64,000 bases of DNA from Orlajensenia sp001423545 (GTDB lineage Bacteria > Actinomycetota > Actinomycetes > Actinomycetales > Microbacteriaceae): the NCBI GenBank assembly GCA_001423545.1, contig LMOK01000003.1, forward strand, positions 248,001-312,000. Direction: 5' to 3'. The position numbers and the translations under genes were made by a program. Below are positions 41,745-51,601 of this stretch, piece by piece (position 1 is the first letter of the stretch; each line of letters starts with the position of its first letter). The notes beneath the pieces were generated by a model. It was not told the DNA's origin. It searched no databases and worked only from the letters and a program-made list of their open reading frames with translations.

Positions 41745-42388
41745 ACGTGCGCGTTCTCATCGCCGACGACCAGGAACTCGTGCGCACCGGGCTGCGCATG
41801 ATCCTCGATGCCCAACCGGGCATCGAGGTGATCGCCGAGGCATCCGACGGAGCAGATGCCGTGGCGCTCGCCCACGAACTCAGACCCGACGTGTGTCTGA
41901 TGGACATCCGGATGCCGGTTCTCGACGGAATCGCCGCGACCACCCTGCTCGCCGGACCGGGCGTGCCCGACCCGATCCCGGTCGTCGTGATCACGACCTT
42001 CGATCTCGACGAGTACGTCTACGCCGCGCTCCGGGCCGGCGCACGCGGGTTCCTCCTCAAGAACGCCGGGGCAGTGCTCCTCGCCGGGGCCGTGCACGCC
42101 GCCGCCCGCGGAGACGCCCTCATCGACCCGAACGTCACGGTGCGCCTCATCGAGGCCTTCGCCCCGGCGGCACCGGCTGCCGTGGTCCAGCCGGCGAACC
42201 CTCTCACCGACCGCGAACAGGACGTGCTCGCGGCAGTCGCTCGCGGACTCGGCAACACGGAGATCGGCAGCGAACTCCACATCTCTCTCAGCACGGTCAA
42301 GACCCACATCGCGAGCCTCATGCTGAAGCTCGGCGTGCGCAACCGCGTCGAACTCGCGATCTGGGAGCACGAGCGCCGTCAGCGCTGA
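41741..42388 (+). CDS. NarL/FixJ-family response regulator
   Basis: A 215-residue two-domain regulator: receiver with phospho-acceptor Asp55 in CLMDIRMPVLDG, ITTFDLDEYVYAALRAGARGFLLKN, then a LuxR HTH with PLTDREQDVLAAVARGLGN and STVKTHIASLMLKLG. ATG 41741 overlaps the kinase stop, ensuring coupled synthesis. A CCGCGA/TCGCGG stem-loop follows the stop. Targets are not evident; the EI24-family gene downstream has its own promoter. Confidence 0.94.
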   Translation: MNVRVLIADDQELVRTGLRMILDAQPGIEVIAEASDGADAVALAHELRPDVCLMDIRMPVLDGIAATTLLAGPGVPDPIPVVVITTFDLDEYVYAALRAGARGFLLKNAGAVLLAGAVHAAARGDALIDPNVTVRLIEAFAPAAPAAVVQPANPLTDREQDVLAAVARGLGNTEIGSELHISLSTVKTHIASLMLKLGVRNRVELAIWEHERRQR

Positions 42389-42389
42389 T

Positions 42390-42409
42390 CCGCGAATCGC
42401 GAATCGCGG
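42390..42409. terminator. Stem-loop after the two-component operon
   Basis: CCGCGA (42390-42395) pairs with TCGCGG (42404-42409) across an 8-nt loop, right after the response-regulator stop; no T-run. Confidence 0.4.
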
Positions 42410-42446
42410 CCGCGTCAAGCCCACGGCCCGCCCGGTCTGCTGCACC

Positions 42447-42452
42447 TAGGCT
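42447..42452 (+). promoter_or_regulatory. -10 box for a leaderless transcript
   Basis: TAGGCT ends 7 nt before the GTG at 42460. Confidence 0.5.
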
Positions 42453-42459
42453 GATCGGC

Positions 42460-43263
42460 GTGCTGAGCGGATTCCTGTCGGGCGTTGCCCTGTTGCTGCG
42501 CGGTTTCGGCGTGTGGCGCCGCAACCCGGGCGTGATGCTGCTCGGCCTCGTGCCGGCGTTCATCGTCTTCGTGCTCATCGTGGGCGCCCTCGTGGCGCTC
42601 GGGTTCAGCCTGGCGCCGTTCATCGAGTGGGCGACCCCGTTCGCCGACTCGTGGACGGAGTCGTGGGCGGCGGCGCTCCGCATCACGCTCGGCGCGATCA
42701 CCCTCGGAGCCGCCGGGCTGCTGGCCGCCGTCACCTTCACAGCCCTCACACTCGCGATCGGCGACCCGTTCTACGAGCGCATCTGGCGTGCGGTCGAGCT
42801 CGATCTCGGCGGTGAGGTCCCCGACCACGGCGCCGGAGTCTGGCAGGCCGTGCGCGACTCGAGCGCCCTCATCGCGCTCGGCGTCGTCTCCTCGCTCGTC
42901 GTGCTCGCCGTCGGATTCGTCCCCGTCGTCGGCGCCGTGGCAGCGCCGGTGCTCGGCGTCGTGCTCTCGGGTCGCCTGCTCGCCCGCGAGCTCACCTCGC
43001 GCGCCTTCGAGGCGCGCGGCCTCACGCCCGCCGAGCGCCGCGCCGTGCTCCGCCCGCATCGCGCCCGGATGCTCGGCTTCGGCGTCGCGACCCAGCTGCT
43101 GTTCCTCATCCCGCTCGGGGCCGTGTTCACCATGCCGGCGGCCGTCGCGGGATCGACGATGCTGGCGCGCGCGGCGCTCGACGCTGTGCCGACGCCCGAA
43201 GCGATGCACCCGGTGCAGCCGGTGCAGCCGGTGCAGCCGGTGCAGCCGCCGCACTCGGCGTAA
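42460..43263 (+). CDS. EI24/CysZ-like membrane protein
   Basis: A 267-residue membrane protein of the EI24 domain family: an N-terminal GFLSGVALLLRGFGVWRRNPGVMLLGLVPAF, the LAIGDPFYERIWRAVE segment, and a C-terminal LGFGVATQLLFLIPLGAVFTMPAAVAGSTML. Relatives include the sulfate permease CysZ, though actinobacterial members have no proven substrate. It ends with four VQP repeats encoded by GTGCAGCCG copies (43213-43248), a likely slippage site. GTG 42460 is leaderless. Confidence 0.87.
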   Translation: MLSGFLSGVALLLRGFGVWRRNPGVMLLGLVPAFIVFVLIVGALVALGFSLAPFIEWATPFADSWTESWAAALRITLGAITLGAAGLLAAVTFTALTLAIGDPFYERIWRAVELDLGGEVPDHGAGVWQAVRDSSALIALGVVSSLVVLAVGFVPVVGAVAAPVLGVVLSGRLLARELTSRAFEARGLTPAERRAVLRPHRARMLGFGVATQLLFLIPLGAVFTMPAAVAGSTMLARAALDAVPTPEAMHPVQPVQPVQPVQPPHSA

Positions 43264-43273
43264 CCGACATCAC

Positions 43274-43533
43274 TGGCTTCCTGAAGCCACCGGGAAATGA
43301 GCCACTCCGCGGTGGCGGCGGGCCTCGCGAGCGTCCCGAATGACCCAAGCTCTGCATCGCCCATGTTCCGGGTGAGGATGCCGCAGCGATCCAGGCTCGA
43401 CTCAGCCTCCCCGCCCTCGCAGACGGCTCGGATCGGGCTACCTCGACGGCGAGGTGGGCTCGGGAGTGTGAGCGCGTCCAGTTGCCACGAAGCGGGGGTG
43501 CTCCGACTGGAACACCACCGCTTCGTGGCAACT
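43274..43533. terminator. Intergenic region with stem-loop copy B between convergent genes
   Basis: Of the 287-bp gap after the EI24 gene, TGGCTTC (43274-43280) is complementary to 43283-43289. Near the Clp gene, arm 43480-43500 pairs with 43513-43533 (20 of 21 positions) around the loop CTCCGACTGGAA. The outer arm AGTTGCCAC and the loop match the element at 22551-22602, whereas the inner stem differs. The rest of the gap shows no gene. Confidence 0.75.
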
Positions 43534-43550
43534 CGATCCGGCTGTGGCGA

Positions 43551-46121
<2,571 letters not shown>

Positions 46122-46139
46122 GGGACCTCCTGGATGAAA

Positions 46140-46160
46140 CTTGAGTGCCTTGCACTCAAC
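46140..46160. promoter_or_regulatory. HAIR element (HspR operator)
   Basis: CTTGAGT-7 nt-ACTCAAC matches the HAIR consensus CTTGAGT-N7-ACTCAAG at 13 of 14 fixed positions. It lies just upstream of the AGGAGG ribosome site of the Clp ATPase gene. No hspR gene is in the window. Confidence 0.85.
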
Positions 46161-46256
46161 TTCAACGCGGAGGGGGCGCGGGTATTCCCGGCGTGCTCGA
46201 TTCCGTCGGAACGCGTCCGACTCGCGTCGTCGGCGCCGCGCCGCCACCTCGACCCC

Positions 46257-46262
46257 TAGGCT
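46257..46262 (+). promoter_or_regulatory. -10 box for a leaderless transcript
   Basis: TAGGCT ends 6 nt before the ATG at 46269. Confidence 0.55.
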
Positions 46263-46268
46263 CAGCCC

Positions 46269-46643
46269 ATGCCCGCCGCCGCCATCGCCCTCTGCGTCAT
46301 CCTCGGGGCTCTCGCCGTCTTCCAGCTCGCCCTGATCCTCGGCGCCCCCATCGGACGCTTCGCGTGGGGCGGGCAACACCGGGTGCTCCCGGCGAAGCTG
46401 CGCATCGGCAGTGCCGTGGCCATCGTGATCTACGCGGTGATCGGGGCGCTCGCCCTCGATCGCGCATCCGTCATCGACGTCGTTCCCGACATCGTGTCGG
46501 CCGTCGGCATGTGGGTCGCGTTCGGGTACTTCGTGCTCGGCATCCCGCTCAACGCGATCTCACGCAGCAGGCCCGCGCGCTTCACGATGACGCCGGTGGT
46601 GTTCGTGCTCGCGGTGCTCAGCCTTCTCGTCGCCCTGGGCTGA
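46269..46643 (+). CDS. Small four-helix membrane protein
   Basis: A 124-residue protein with four hydrophobic helices and a short basic loop (GGQHRVLPAKLRIGS) after helix 1; the last helix is MTPVVFVLAVLSLLVALG. The pattern GQLALILGAPIGRFAWGGQHR-like start recurs in uncharacterised actinobacterial membrane proteins. Leaderless start at ATG 46269. Divergent from the Clp ATPase gene and followed by a strong hairpin. Function unknown. Confidence 0.75.
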   Translation: MPAAAIALCVILGALAVFQLALILGAPIGRFAWGGQHRVLPAKLRIGSAVAIVIYAVIGALALDRASVIDVVPDIVSAVGMWVAFGYFVLGIPLNAISRSRPARFTMTPVVFVLAVLSLLVALG

Positions 46644-46648
46644 CGACA

Positions 46649-46683
46649 CGACGCCCGCCTCCCTCGATGGGAGACGGGCGTCG
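46649..46683. terminator. Bidirectional stem-loop between convergent genes
   Basis: Arms 46649-46663 and 46669-46683 pair at 14 of 15 positions with a TCGAT loop, between the small membrane protein gene and the ABC permease gene. Confidence 0.75.
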
Positions 46684-46714
46684 GGCGACGGATGCCGCAG
46701 CCGCGGGCTCGCTT

Positions 46715-47479
46715 TCAGCTGAACTTGCGCTTGTAGATCGCGTTCGCCCAGACGTAGGCGACGATGAGGATGCCGACGAGCCAGGCCAGGGCGACCCAGA
46801 TGTCGCTGCCGACGGGCTGACCGGCGAACAGGGCCCGCGTGGTGTCCACGATGCTGGTCACGGGCTGGTTCTCGGCGAACCAGGCGACAGGGCCGGGCAT
46901 CGACTCCGTCGGCACGAATGCCGAACTGATGAACGGCAGGAAGATCAGCGGGTAGCTGAACGCGCTCGCGCCGTCGACGGTCTTCGCCGAGAGCCCGGCG
47001 ACCACGGCCAGCCAGGTCAGGGCGAGGGTGAACATCACCATGATGCCGGCGACGGCGAGCCAGGCACCGAGATCGGCTCCGGTGCGGAACCCGAGGATCA
47101 GCCCGACGCCGATCACGATCGCGATCGATATGAGGTTCGCGACCACCGAAGTGAGCACGTGCGCCCAGAGCACGCTCGACCGGGCGATCGGCATGGACTG
47201 GAAGCGCTCGAAGATGCCGCCCTGCAGGTCGAGGAAGAGCCGGTACGAGGTATACGCGATTCCCGACGCGATGGTGATGAGCAGGATGCCGGGGAGCATG
47301 TAGTCGATGTAGGACTCGTCGGACCCCGTGTCGATGGCACCGCCGAGCACGTACACGAACAGCAGCATCAGCGCGATCGGGGTGACCGCGGTGGTGATGA
47401 TCGTGTCGGGGCTGCGGAGGATGTGTCGCAGCGAGCGTCCGGTGAGCACACCGGTGTCGCCGAGAACGTGGGTGGTCAT
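46715..47479 (-). CDS. ABC-2 type drug exporter permease (DrrB-like)
   Basis: A 254-residue ABC-2 permease with six helices: LTGRSLRHILRSPDTIITTAVTPIALMLLFVYVLGGAI at the N-terminus, DLQGGIFERFQSMPIARSSVLWAHVLTS as the coupling region, and PLIFLPFISSAFVPTESMPGPVAWFAENQPVT, the family signature. It forms an exporter with the ATPase whose stop overlaps its ATG (47479, ATGA). Last gene of the padR-DUF1048-ATPase-permease operon, typical of multidrug resistance clusters. Confidence 0.93.
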   Translation of the reverse strand: MTTHVLGDTGVLTGRSLRHILRSPDTIITTAVTPIALMLLFVYVLGGAIDTGSDESYIDYMLPGILLITIASGIAYTSYRLFLDLQGGIFERFQSMPIARSSVLWAHVLTSVVANLISIAIVIGVGLILGFRTGADLGAWLAVAGIMVMFTLALTWLAVVAGLSAKTVDGASAFSYPLIFLPFISSAFVPTESMPGPVAWFAENQPVTSIVDTTRALFAGQPVGSDIWVALAWLVGILIVAYVWANAIYKRKFS

Positions 47480-48291
47480 CGCTTCTCTCCTTCTGTCTGT
47501 GCCGCGGCGGCGGCATCCGTGGTGCCGGTCCCGCCGGTCAGGGCGAGGAAGACGTCCTCGAGGGACGGCTGCTTCTCGACGTACTCGACCGTCGCTGCCG
47601 GGAGGAGGCGCTTGAGCTCGGCGAGGGTGCCGTTCTGGATGATGGTGCCCTCGTGCAGGATCGCGATGCGGTCGGCGAGGTGTTCGGCCTCGTCGAGGTA
47701 CTGCGTGGTCAGCAGCACCGTGGTGCCCTGGCCCGCGAGGGTCTTGACGGTCTGCCATACCTCCTTGCGCGCCTGGGGGTCGAGCCCGGTGGTCGGCTCG
47801 TCGAGGAAGATGATCGGCGGGTTGCCGATCAGGCTCATCGCGATGTCGAGCCTGCGCCGCATCCCGCCCGAGTAGGTGCCGGCACGGCGGCTGCCGGCAT
47901 CCGTCAGCGCGAAACGCGTGAGCAGCTCGTCGGCGATGCCGCCCGGGTTCTTCAGGTGTCGGAGCCTCGCGACCAGCACGAGGTTCTCACGCCCGGTGAG
48001 CACCTCGTCGACGGCGGCGAACTGGCCGGTCAGGCTGATCGATTCGCGCACGTCACCGGCGGAGGCGACGACATCGAATCCGTGAACGGATGCCGCACCC
48101 GCGTCTGCCTTCAGCAGGGTCGACAGGATGCGCACCAGCGTGGTCTTGCCGGCACCGTTCGAGCCGAGCAGGGCGAAGATGCTGCCGGCGGCCACGTCGA
48201 AGTCGACGCCGCGCAGCACCTGCAGGTCCTTGAAGGACTTCTCGACGCCCTGCACCCTGATGGCGGGTGCAGCGGCCTGGGCGGTGGTCAT
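47476..48291 (-). CDS. ABC exporter ATPase (DrrA-like)
   Basis: A 271-residue ATPase: Walker A LGSNGAGKTTL, Q-loop LTGQFAAVDEVLTGRENL (a DrrA hallmark), signature YSGGMRRRLDIAMSL, Walker B IIFLDEPTTGLDP, and the DrrA-type TTQYLDEAEHLADRIAILHEG. ATG 48291 overlaps the DUF1048 stop. It powers efflux by the ABC-2 permease encoded next. The C-terminal extension ends in an Ala-rich tail. Confidence 0.94.
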   Translation of the reverse strand: MTTAQAAAPAIRVQGVEKSFKDLQVLRGVDFDVAAGSIFALLGSNGAGKTTLVRILSTLLKADAGAASVHGFDVVASAGDVRESISLTGQFAAVDEVLTGRENLVLVARLRHLKNPGGIADELLTRFALTDAGSRRAGTYSGGMRRRLDIAMSLIGNPPIIFLDEPTTGLDPQARKEVWQTVKTLAGQGTTVLLTTQYLDEAEHLADRIAILHEGTIIQNGTLAELKRLLPAATVEYVEKQPSLEDVFLALTGGTGTTDAAAAAQTEGEKR

Positions 48292-48662
48292 CTCCGGTCC
48301 TTCCCTTCGGCGTCGTCGATCGCCTTGTTGAGGCGAGCACGCTCCTTGTCGATCCACTTCTCACCGGTGTACGCCTGGGCGAACGTCTCGGCGAACTCGG
48401 CCGGGTCATCGCCGACGATGTCGCGAACGGGGGTCCCGTCGACCGCGGCGCGTTCCCAGAGGTCGGCCAGGTCGGTGAACATCGTGATGAGGGTATCGCC
48501 GTCGGTGATGCCGCCGGCATACATGAGGTAGCGGTGCATCGCCTTCGCGGCGGTTCCGTACGGCTCGGGGAGGCCGTCGATGCGGGCCTTGTCCTGCTTG
48601 TACTGCTTCTTCTGCTCGAGCGAACCCGTGAGGGTCTCGATCCACTTCGCGGCCATGGTCAT
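48288..48662 (-). CDS. DUF1048 protein
   Basis: A 124-residue helical protein matching DUF1048: WIETLTGSLEQKKQYKQDKARIDGLPEPY, HRYLMYAGGITDGDTLITMFTDLADLWE and a C-terminal basic KERARLNKAIDDAEG. DUF1048 genes regularly sit between padR and drug ABC genes; the role is unknown. Its start overlaps the padR stop and its own stop overlaps the ATPase start, so the four genes are translationally coupled. ATG 48656 is a second possible start. Confidence 0.9.
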   Translation of the reverse strand: MTMAAKWIETLTGSLEQKKQYKQDKARIDGLPEPYGTAAKAMHRYLMYAGGITDGDTLITMFTDLADLWERAAVDGTPVRDIVGDDPAEFAETFAQAYTGEKWIDKERARLNKAIDDAEGKDRR

Positions 48663-49015
48663 TCTCCTTCGTGCTGCGGGTTGTCTGTGTGGTGGTGGTG
48701 GAGCTGGTCGATCCGTTCTGCGAGGAAGCTCCAGCTCTTCCAGAACTCCTCGAGGTACTCGCCGCCCTGAGCGTTCAGCGAGTACACCTTGCGTGGCGGA
48801 CCCTTCTCGGACGGGACCTTCGTCACGTCGACGAGTCCGCGCTGCTCGATCCTGACCAGCAGTGCGTAGACGGTGCCCTCGACGATGTCGGAGAAGCCCT
48901 CGTCCCGCAGCTTCGCCGTGATCTCGTAGCCGTATGCGGGCTCGGAGGCGACGATCGCGAGCACGATGCCCTCGAGCGTGCCCTTGAGCATCTCGGTCAT
49001 CTGCTGCTTGCCCAT
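48659..49015 (-). CDS. PadR-family regulator
   Basis: A 118-residue PadR repressor: LKGTLEGIVLAIVASEPAYGYEITAKLRDEGF forms the winged-helix core, VEGTVYALLVRIEQRGLVDVTK the wing, and a C-terminal dimerisation helix (EYLEEFWKSWSFLAERI) follows. It heads the efflux operon and probably represses it until a drug-like ligand binds. ATG 49015 follows GGAGGG. A perfect 16-bp palindrome about 30 bp upstream is the likely operator. Confidence 0.93.
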   Translation of the reverse strand: MGKQQMTEMLKGTLEGIVLAIVASEPAYGYEITAKLRDEGFSDIVEGTVYALLVRIEQRGLVDVTKVPSEKGPPRKVYSLNAQGGEYLEEFWKSWSFLAERIDQLHHHHTDNPQHEGE

Positions 49016-49045
49016 GGGACCCTCCGTCGAACTACTCTGCGGTGA

Positions 49046-49061
49046 TGAGTACTAGTACTCA
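49046..49061. promoter_or_regulatory. Palindromic operator upstream of padR
   Basis: TGAGTACT-AGTACTCA is a perfect 16-bp palindrome 31 bp before the padR start. A weaker ACTA-8 nt-TAGT repeat follows at 49071-49086. Confidence 0.7.
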
Positions 49062-49158
49062 GTGATGTTGACTACCAGTACATAGTGACACCGATTACCG
49101 CCGAATGCAAGGAGAAGTCTCCTGCGCGTTCGACGGCGCTCGAGGGGTCGGAAACAGA

Positions 49159-49192
49159 CGAGTCCCGTGCGCGATCACGCGCACGGGACTCG
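49159..49192. terminator. Intrinsic terminator of the second ABC operon
   Basis: A perfect 15-bp stem (49159-49173 with 49178-49192) with loop ATCA. Read on the minus strand it follows the permease stop and is succeeded by TCTGTTTCC, a partial T-run. The strongest terminator candidate in the window. Confidence 0.85.
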
Positions 49193-49224
49193 AAGAAGAA
49201 GGCGTCAGGACTGGCCGGCGCCCC

Positions 49225-49998
49225 TCAGGCGTTGCGGCGCTTGACCCAGAGGACGGCGAAGACCACCCAGGCCGCCGTCCAGATGACGGATGCGATCACG
49301 CCGGAGACCGGATCGAGTTGTGAGGGATTGAGCGCGACTCCGAAGAAGTTGCTGGATGCGTTTCCCGGGAAGGTGCGACTGAAGAGGGCGAACGCATCCA
49401 GGGGTACGAGGCCGATGATGATCGGCACGATGAACAGGTAGCCGATGGCCGCTCCGACCGCCGCGATGGTCGATCGGAAGACGAGGCCGACCGTCGTGCC
49501 GGTCACGCAGAGCACGGCGCCGTAGAAGGCGACGTCGCCGAGAACGCGCAGCACTCCGGGATCACCGAACGACGCACCGCCTCCGTGCAGGGCGATCGAC
49601 ACCGCGAGAGCCAGTGCACCCGCCACCCCTCCGACGATCACCCCGACGATCGCGGCCAGGAGCACCTTGGCCAAGACGATGGGGGTGCGGCTCGGCACGG
49701 CGGCGAGGAAGACCGTGATCGCGTGGTTCTCGTAGTCCGCGGTCGAGATCATCGTTCCGACCACGATGAGCAGCAGACCGCAGACGACGTAGCCGTTCGC
49801 CACGGCAGCGAGCACGTTGGCCACGGATGCGCCGGGGACGGCCGTGCTCCAGAACGCCACGATGAGCAGGGTGCCGACGACGGCGGAGCCCGCGAGCCAC
49901 CAGCTCGAACGCAGGGAGCGGAACTTCAGCCACTCCGAGGCGAAGACGCCGCCGAAGCTCACCCGGGTGCCGGATGCGGGAAGGGTGGTCGTGGTCAT
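49225..49998 (-). CDS. ABC-2 family transporter permease
   Basis: A 257-residue permease with six helices: FASEWLKFRSLRSSWWL opens the N-terminal cytoplasmic helix typical of ABC-2/NatB-like permeases, followed by MISTADYENHAITVFLAAVPSRTPIVLAKVLLA and a last helix ending VLWVKRRNA. It partners the ATPase whose stop overlaps its ATG at 49998. The substrate is unknown; bacitracin/lantibiotic-type exporters have this architecture. A perfect stem-loop terminates the operon. Confidence 0.9.
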   Translation of the reverse strand: MTTTTLPASGTRVSFGGVFASEWLKFRSLRSSWWLAGSAVVGTLLIVAFWSTAVPGASVANVLAAVANGYVVCGLLLIVVGTMISTADYENHAITVFLAAVPSRTPIVLAKVLLAAIVGVIVGGVAGALALAVSIALHGGGASFGDPGVLRVLGDVAFYGAVLCVTGTTVGLVFRSTIAAVGAAIGYLFIVPIIIGLVPLDAFALFSRTFPGNASSNFFGVALNPSQLDPVSGVIASVIWTAAWVVFAVLWVKRRNA

Positions 49999-50954
49999 CG
50001 CTGGGCTCCGTTCCGGGTGGCGTCCGAACCGGCGGCAGCCGCATCCGGAATCTCGCCGGCGACGTACTCCTGGTCGTCCTTCGTGAGGGCGAGGAAGGCG
50101 TCCTCGAGCGAGCCCTGCTGCGGCGTCAACTCGTGCAGGGGAATCGAGAGGGATGCCGCGAGCTCGCCGACCTGCGCCGCGGTGACGTTCGTCACGAGCA
50201 GCGCGCCGTCCGGCGCCGTGCGCGATGCCGCCCCGATCCCGGAGAGCGCCGCAGCGAGTCGATCGGACTCCGGCGAGTGCACGAGCACGTCGGACTGGGT
50301 CGCCTGGGCGATGACATCGGCCACAGGCCCCTGCGTGATGAGCCGGCCCCGGCCCATCACCACGAGATGGTCTGCGGTGAGCGCCATCTCGCTCATGAGG
50401 TGACTCGAGACGAGCACTGTGCGACCTTCGGCCGCGAGGTGCTTCATCAGTTCACGCACCCAGTGCACGCCGTCGGGGTCGAGGCCGTTCACGGGCTCGT
50501 CGAGCACCAGCGCCTGAGGATCGCCCAGGAGCGCCGCGGCGATCCCGATGCGCTGGCGCATGCCGAGCGAGTAGGTCCCGACCCGTCGGCCCGCCGCCTC
50601 CGCCATTCCGGTCAGACTCAGAACCTCCTCGACGCGGGAGCGACCGATTCCGTTCGTGGCCGCGAGCGCCTGCAGGTGCACGCGTCCCGCACGCCCGGGG
50701 TGCAGCGCAGTCGGGTCGAGCAGTGCTCCGAGGTCGCGGAGGGGTGTGGCCGACTGCCTGAAGTCGCGGCCGTTCACCCGCACGGACCCTCGAACCGGCC
50801 GGTCGAGTCCCACGATCATCCGCATCGTGGTGGACTTGCCGGCCCCGTTCGGTCCGAGCATCCCCGTCACCGCGCCGGGTTGGACCGTGAAGCTGAAATC
50901 GTCGACGACGGTCTTGTCGCCGAACACCTGGGTGAGACCCTCGACTTCGATCAT
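49995..50954 (-). CDS. ABC transporter ATPase (bacitracin/NatA-like)
   Basis: A 319-residue ATPase: Walker A LGPNGAGKSTT, LDPTALHPGRAGRVHLQALA Q-loop region, signature in YSLGMRQRIGIA (Leu-Gly in place of Ser-Gly-Gly, as in this subfamily), Walker B LVLDEPVNGLDPDG and LVSSHLMSEM. A C-terminal DUF4162-like region follows. ATG 50954. With the coupled permease it forms an exporter. Divergent from the VOC gene. Confidence 0.93.
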   Translation of the reverse strand: MIEVEGLTQVFGDKTVVDDFSFTVQPGAVTGMLGPNGAGKSTTMRMIVGLDRPVRGSVRVNGRDFRQSATPLRDLGALLDPTALHPGRAGRVHLQALAATNGIGRSRVEEVLSLTGMAEAAGRRVGTYSLGMRQRIGIAAALLGDPQALVLDEPVNGLDPDGVHWVRELMKHLAAEGRTVLVSSHLMSEMALTADHLVVMGRGRLITQGPVADVIAQATQSDVLVHSPESDRLAAALSGIGAASRTAPDGALLVTNVTAAQVGELAASLSIPLHELTPQQGSLEDAFLALTKDDQEYVAGEIPDAAAAGSDATRNGAQR

Positions 50955-51121
50955 GCGATCCGCCCCACGTTCCGTACCTCCCCTGAGTGTGCGCCAGGCG
51001 ACAGGAGCGCGGCGTCACCATCGACGCTACCGTGCGGTCGCGGCGACAGGGCGCCCCCTCGTCATCGGCGCCGCATCCGCGTACCGTGGTGAGAGCATCA
51101 GGCCGAACGAGGAGGTTCACC

Positions 51122-51589
51122 GTGGCCGAGCTCTCACCCATCACGCCCTGCCTGTGGTTCGACGACAGGGCACGGGAGGCGATGGAGTACTACGTCGACG
51201 TGTTCCCAGACTCCCGCATCCGGTCGATCGAGGAGTATCCGGACGAGTCGCTCGACGAGCACTTCGCCGGCATGAAGGGCAAGGTGCTGAACGGCCGGTT
51301 CACCCTGAACGGCATGGACTTCGTCTGCCTCGACGGCGGCCCGGTCTTCAGCTTCACCGAGTCGATCTCCCTGGTGGTGCGCTGTGCCGACCAGGCCGAG
51401 ATCGATCGCTTCTGGGCGAAGCTCTCGCACGTGCCGGAGTCGGAGCAGTGCGGCTGGTGCAAGGACCAGTTCGGCCTCAGCTGGCAGATCATCCCGGCCA
51501 ACATGGACGACCTCACCCGAACGCCAGCGCAGATCCAGGTGATGATGGGCCAGAAGAAGATCGTGATCGCCGAGCTCGAGAACGCCTGA
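51122..51589 (+). CDS. VOC-family (PhnB-like) protein
   Basis: A 155-residue protein of the PhnB/3-demethylubiquinone-methyltransferase-like VOC group: TPCLWFDDRAREAMEYYVDVFPDSRI, FTLNGMDFVCLDGGP, FTESISLVV and CGWCKDQFGLSWQIIP. The VOC fold can bind metal and small ligands; function unknown. GTG 51122 follows GAGGAGG. TACCGT at 51081-51086 may be its -10, giving a leader with a ribosome site. Convergent with the peptide ABC operon, 12 bp away. Confidence 0.9.
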   Translation: MAELSPITPCLWFDDRAREAMEYYVDVFPDSRIRSIEEYPDESLDEHFAGMKGKVLNGRFTLNGMDFVCLDGGPVFSFTESISLVVRCADQAEIDRFWAKLSHVPESEQCGWCKDQFGLSWQIIPANMDDLTRTPAQIQVMMGQKKIVIAELENA

Positions 51590-51601
51590 CGGCGCGGCCG
51601 A

